DNA of 16,452 nt from Clostridia bacterium (GTDB taxonomy: Bacteria; Bacillota; Clostridia; Christensenellales; Borkfalkiaceae), in contig JAGCIP010000086.1 in the NCBI GenBank assembly GCA_017648525.1, positions 1-16,452 of the forward strand. Direction: 5' to 3'. Of this stretch, positions 13,638 to 16,452 are shown one piece after another; the stretch's first letter is position 1; every line of letters starts with the position of its first letter. The notes below the pieces were generated by a model that was not told the origin of the DNA, did no database searches, and saw nothing but the letters and a program-made list of their open reading frames with translations. Position numbers and translations under genes: made by a program.

Positions 13638-15062
13638 ATGGCTAAAAGTATTCAAGACGTACTTAACCTAATAAAAGAAAAAGACATAAAGATGGTTGAC
13701 TTTAAGATGGTTGACATCAACGGTCAATACCGTCACGTTACTATTCCTGCGGAAAATTTTTCAGAAGATACAATGAAAAGCGGTATCGGATTTGACGCAT
13801 CTAACTACGGATACGCAGTAGTAGAAAAAAGCGATATGGTATTTATACCAGACCCCGACACGGCTGTTGTTGACCCTTTCTGTGAAATTGCAACCCTTTC
13901 TATGACGGGTAACGCAATGATTATCGGCAAAGAAGAAAATATTCCGCTTGCGCAATATCCAAGAAATATCGTTTTGGCGGCGGAAAAATATATGAAAGAT
14001 TTAGGAATAGCAGATACTATGCTTATTCTTCCTGAATTTGAGTTTTATTTATTCGACCAAGTTGGCTGGGAAGTTGCTCCCAACAATATAGGCGTTAGTT
14101 TAGATGCACAACAATCTTATTGGAATAGCGGTAACGAAGGCAGGGGCTGTATCGTGCCTAAGCAAAAGGCTTATCATATAGCAAAACCGTTTGACGTCGC
14201 TTACGAGTGCCGTAGCGAAATGTGTATGCACATGAAAGATGCGGGCATAGAAATTAATTATCACCACCCCGAAGTTGCGGCATCTGGTCAGTTTGAAATT
14301 GAACCGCAACTTGGCAAAATGTCTACTATGGCTGATGCTACTATGATGATTAAGTACATTATTCATAACACGGCTATGAAATACGGCAAGACGGCAACGT
14401 TTATGCCTAAGCCTATTTACGGCGAAGCAGGTAGCGGTATGCACGTTCATATGCTTTTATTAAAGGACGGTGAGCCGGTGTTCTCCGACGATAACGGGTA
14501 TGCTCGTTTAAGTGAAACTGCACACTACTTTATGGGCGGTTTGTTAAAACATATTGCATCACTTTGTGCGATAACCAACCCAAGCACCAACTCCTTTAAG
14601 CGTTTAGTTCCTGGTTACGAAGCGCCCGTAACGGTAGGCTATGCGACGTCTAACCGTAGTGCGGTAATTCGTATTCCCGCTTATGCAAAGTCGCCGGATA
14701 AGCGCCGTTTTGAACTTCGCAATCCAGACGCAACTTGCAACCCGTATTTCTGCTATGCGGCAATTTTGATGGCCGGTCTTGACGGTATTAAAAATAAGAT
14801 TGACCCGCACGCAAACGGTTGGGGTCCTTACGACGTGAATTTATATCACTTAAGTGATGCGGAAAAGGCGAAGTTAAAACACTTGCCCGCATCTTTAGAC
14901 CAAGCGCTTGACGCTCTTGAAAAAGATAACGACTATTTGACCGTTGGCGGAGTATTCCCAAAAGAACTTATCGCTAACTTTATTAAGAACAAGAGAGAAG
15001 AAGTTCGTGCGTTATCTTTAATTCCGCACCCCGCAGAATTTGACAAATATTACAACTTATAA
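13638..15062 (+). CDS. glnA: Type I glutamine synthetase
   Basis: This 474-aa enzyme makes glutamine from glutamate, ammonia and ATP and is the main ammonia-assimilation step; type I forms are dodecamers. Family motifs are present: RSEMC (residues 195-199), KTATFMPKP, GSGMHVHM, NPSTNSFKRLVPGYEAPV and KRRFELRNPDATCNPY. Length and the C-terminal HPAEFDKYYNL are closer to the GSI-beta form (about 470 aa) than to the shorter Bacillus GSI-alpha. Y403 in VNLYHLS aligns with the tyrosine adenylylated in enterobacteria (KNLYDLP). The loop usually reading FDGSS is FDASNYGY here (D53 kept), a notable change near the ammonium site. AAAAGGAG (13621-13628) lies 9 nt before the ATG. It is a single-gene unit with its own promoter and terminator. 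Confidence 0.96.
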   Translation: MAKSIQDVLNLIKEKDIKMVDFKMVDINGQYRHVTIPAENFSEDTMKSGIGFDASNYGYAVVEKSDMVFIPDPDTAVVDPFCEIATLSMTGNAMIIGKEENIPLAQYPRNIVLAAEKYMKDLGIADTMLILPEFEFYLFDQVGWEVAPNNIGVSLDAQQSYWNSGNEGRGCIVPKQKAYHIAKPFDVAYECRSEMCMHMKDAGIEINYHHPEVAASGQFEIEPQLGKMSTMADATMMIKYIIHNTAMKYGKTATFMPKPIYGEAGSGMHVHMLLLKDGEPVFSDDNGYARLSETAHYFMGGLLKHIASLCAITNPSTNSFKRLVPGYEAPVTVGYATSNRSAVIRIPAYAKSPDKRRFELRNPDATCNPYFCYAAILMAGLDGIKNKIDPHANGWGPYDVNLYHLSDAEKAKLKHLPASLDQALDALEKDNDYLTVGGVFPKELIANFIKNKREEVRALSLIPHPAEFDKYYNL

Positions 15063-15083
15063 TACAATTTGTAATCCATTAAA

Positions 15084-15113
15084 CCGAGCGAATGCTCGGC
15101 TTTATTTATTTTT
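15084..15113 (+). terminator. Terminator of glnA
   Basis: CCGAGC (15084-15089) pairs with GCTCGG (15094-15099) around a GAAT loop, followed by CTTTATTTATTTTT. Confidence 0.9.
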
Positions 15114-15134
15114 CAAATATAATTACGTTTTTAA

Positions 15135-15163
15135 TTGCATTTTAAATTTATATTTGGTATAAT
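15135..15163 (+). promoter_or_regulatory. Promoter of the uracil permease leader
   Basis: TTGCAT (15135-15140) and a perfect TATAAT (15158-15163) are 17 nt apart. Transcription would start near 15170, leaving a leader of about 160 nt before the permease start codon. Confidence 0.82.
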
Positions 15164-15193
15164 CTATTTAAGATGTTACGATGGGGAAAAGAA

Positions 15194-15271
15194 ATGGAGA
15201 GAGTAAGCAACTTAAAATCTGTTTGTATTGCATTTTTTCCGTCTCGTATTATCGAGTTTTATAAGCATTAA
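15194..15271 (+). CDS. Possible leader peptide of a uraA attenuator
   Basis: A 25-codon frame starts at ATG 15194 (MERVSNLKSV) and stops at TAA 15269-15271, five bases before the terminator stem. A GGGGA element at 15183-15187 could serve as its ribosome binding site. The same frame also has an upstream ATG at 15173 without a good site. A second frame from ATG 15181 is open to 15264, so the choice of frame is uncertain. The frame spans a run of six T (15233-15238), as in UTP-sensing leaders such as enterobacterial pyrBI, where ribosome position decides termination. Chance openness cannot be excluded at this length. Confidence 0.42.
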   Translation: MERVSNLKSVCIAFFPSRIIEFYKH

Positions 15272-15275
15272 ATGA

Positions 15276-15302
15276 AATGAAGTCTTTTGACTTCATTTTT
15301 TT
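15276..15302 (+). terminator. Attenuator terminator upstream of uracil permease
   Basis: A 9-bp perfect stem (AATGAAGTC 15276-15284 with 15289-15297) with a TTTT loop runs straight into seven T. It lies 30 nt before the permease start codon and downstream of the promoter, so it must be bypassed for expression. Confidence 0.92.
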
Positions 15303-15331
15303 AATAGTAAAATATTTTGGAGGGTTCACAA

Positions 15332-16452
15332 ATGAACAAAAGTGTAAATCTCATTTACGGTGTTAAAGATAAACCCGGTTTGTGGAAAACCATAATCTTT
15401 GCACTTCAACAAGTACTCGCAATTCTTGCGGCTACCATCGTAGTTCCCGTAATTATCAACGGTAATACGGCAGAAATGGCAGTAAAGGCACAAATGTCGC
15501 AATCTGCGGCGCTTTTCGGTGCAGGCGTAGGTACTCTTATCTACTTACTTTTCACCAAATTTAGAAGCCCGGTATTCCTTGGCTCGTCATTTGCTTTCCT
15601 TGGCTCAATGACCGCTGCTTTCGCTGGTGCTGTAAGCGCATCTGCTGGTTATTTAGGATTATTAATCGGTGCAATTCTTGCTGGCCTTGTTTACGTGGTA
15701 ATCGCTATTATCGTTAAGTATGCAGGCGTTAACTGGATTGATAAAGTTATGCCCGCATCTGTTATCGGGCCGACCGTTGCAATAATCGGTTTATCACTTT
15801 CTGGCAACGCAATCGGAGACTTGTCAAAGAGTGCTGTTTCAACGGCTAATCCTTGGCTTTGCTTGCTCTGCGGTATCGTTACCTTAGCAGGCGTTATCAT
15901 TTGCTCTGTTTACGGTAAGAAAATGTTAAAGATTATACCTTTCATTATCGGTATTCTCGCAGGTTATTTACTTGCTACTATCTTTACCGTTATCGGCCAT
16001 TTAGCAAGTATGCCTGAATTGATTATTATCGATTTCGGTCTATTCTTAAATATGAAATGGTATCCTGAATTCACCTTTATCGAAGCATTTAAGGGCGTAG
16101 GTGAAATTGATTTAGCGTTTATCGGTACGGTTGCAGTTGCATACGTTCCCGTAGCGTTCGTTGTATTTGCTGAACACTTAGCAGACCACAAGAACATTTC
16201 TTCTATTATCGGTACTGACCTTACTAAAGACCCAGGTCTTCACAGAACTCTTTTGGGTGATGGCGTTGGCTCAATGCTAGGTGCTTTCTTCGGCGGTTGT
16301 CCTAATACCACTTACGGTGAATCAGTAGGTTGCGTTGCAATTTCTGGAAACGCATCTGTTGTAACTATTATTACCGCTGCAATCATCTGTATCGTAGCAT
16401 CTTTCTTTGCTCCGTTTATGACCTTGCTTGCAACTATTCCTAACTGCGTAAT
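15332..16452 (+). CDS. uraA: Uracil permease, NCS2 family, 3' end missing
   Basis: The frame from ATG 15332 stays open for 373 codons to the window edge. It encodes a polytopic membrane protein of the nucleobase/cation symporter-2 family. PNTTYGES (residues 324-331) matches the uracil-permease form of the NCS2 signature (PNTTYGEN in E. coli UraA), unlike the SQN forms of xanthine and urate carriers. E281 in FAEHLADH lies where E. coli UraA has its substrate-binding Glu, and KDPGLHRTLLGDGVG follows as in UraA. It imports uracil with protons. GGAGGG (15319-15324) sits 7 nt before the ATG. The start lies behind an attenuator-like terminator, so regulation by pyrimidine supply is likely. Confidence 0.94.
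   Translation, partial: MNKSVNLIYGVKDKPGLWKTIIFALQQVLAILAATIVVPVIINGNTAEMAVKAQMSQSAALFGAGVGTLIYLLFTKFRSPVFLGSSFAFLGSMTAAFAGAVSASAGYLGLLIGAILAGLVYVVIAIIVKYAGVNWIDKVMPASVIGPTVAIIGLSLSGNAIGDLSKSAVSTANPWLCLLCGIVTLAGVIICSVYGKKMLKIIPFIIGILAGYLLATIFTVIGHLASMPELIIIDFGLFLNMKWYPEFTFIEAFKGVGEIDLAFIGTVAVAYVPVAFVVFAEHLADHKNISSIIGTDLTKDPGLHRTLLGDGVGSMLGAFFGGCPNTTYGESVGCVAISGNASVVTIITAAIICIVASFFAPFMTLLATIPNCV

Larger units (their letters stand above)
15164..15331 (+). promoter_or_regulatory. uraA leader with likely transcription attenuator
   Basis: The leader holds an imperfect hairpin (GGAAAA 15185-15190 with TTTTCC 15235-15240, inner GCAA/TTGC at 15207-15210 and 15228-15231), a small CTCG/CGAG hairpin (15243-15246 with 15251-15256 region) and an intrinsic terminator at 15276-15302. 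A terminator between promoter and gene implies conditional readthrough. No PyrR-binding consensus or purine riboswitch core was recognised. The signal could be UTP acting through the possible leader peptide, or an unrecognised protein or ligand. Confidence 0.6.

Noticed and set aside
15181..15264. Alternative leader frame of 27 codons
   Set aside because: It has no ribosome binding site and ends 11 nt before the terminator. The overlapping 15194-15271 frame has a better site and stop position, though neither is proven.
15173..15331. PyrR-binding or purine riboswitch leader for the permease
   Set aside because: The GGAGAGAG stretch at 15196-15203 only loosely resembles the PyrR loop and lacks its CC core. 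No purine-riboswitch conserved core was found.

Overview
The window looks like chromosomal DNA from an AT-rich, low-GC Gram-positive anaerobe, most likely an uncultured gut or rumen Clostridium-type bacterium. The supporting signs are AAGGAG-type ribosome binding sites, TTGACA/TATAAT promoters with 17-nt spacers, two T-box leaders and many strong hairpin terminators. Genus cannot be read from the sequence. No rRNA, tRNA, CRISPR array, insertion sequence or phage gene was seen.

Region 1 (1-7263, + strand) is a carbohydrate or polyol-type catabolic cluster. Three Gfo/Idh/MocA oxidoreductases (the first cut by the window edge, the second divergent) and a xylose-isomerase-like TIM-barrel enzyme are translationally coupled (TAATG, ATGA, ATGA overlaps). 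After a hairpin and a possible 34-aa small protein come a GH109-like Gfo/Idh/MocA protein, a metal-dependent amidohydrolase-fold enzyme and a MATE efflux pump. The set suggests NAD-dependent redox chemistry on a sugar, cyclitol or glycoside, but the substrate cannot be named.

Region 2 (7264-12242) is the most unusual part. Two acyl-CoA ligase loci diverge from a shared 805-nt intergenic region (9629-10433). That region is filled by two back-to-back T-box riboswitches, each with its own promoter and terminator. Leftward is a 755-aa fusion of an XRE-type HTH, a cupin and an acyl-CoA synthetase; its T-box specifier reads best as AUC (Ile). Rightward is a phenylacetate-CoA ligase (paaK) followed by a double-ACT-domain protein; its T-box specifier reads as UUC (Phe). 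T-boxes switch genes on when a given tRNA is uncharged, so CoA ligases under Ile and Phe T-boxes suggest amino-acid supply: activation of 2-methylbutyrate-type and phenylacetate-type acids followed by reductive carboxylation to the 2-oxo acids of Ile and Phe. That route is known biochemically in rumen anaerobes. The oxidoreductase it needs is not in this window.

Region 3 (12243-16452, + strand) holds three separately promoted genes: a lipoprotein alkaline phosphatase, a type I glutamine synthetase with a variant active-site loop, and a UraA-type uracil permease cut by the right edge. The permease leader has a promoter, a U-run, a possible leader peptide that stops just before a terminator, and the terminator itself. 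This is the layout of a pyrBI-like UTP-sensing attenuator.
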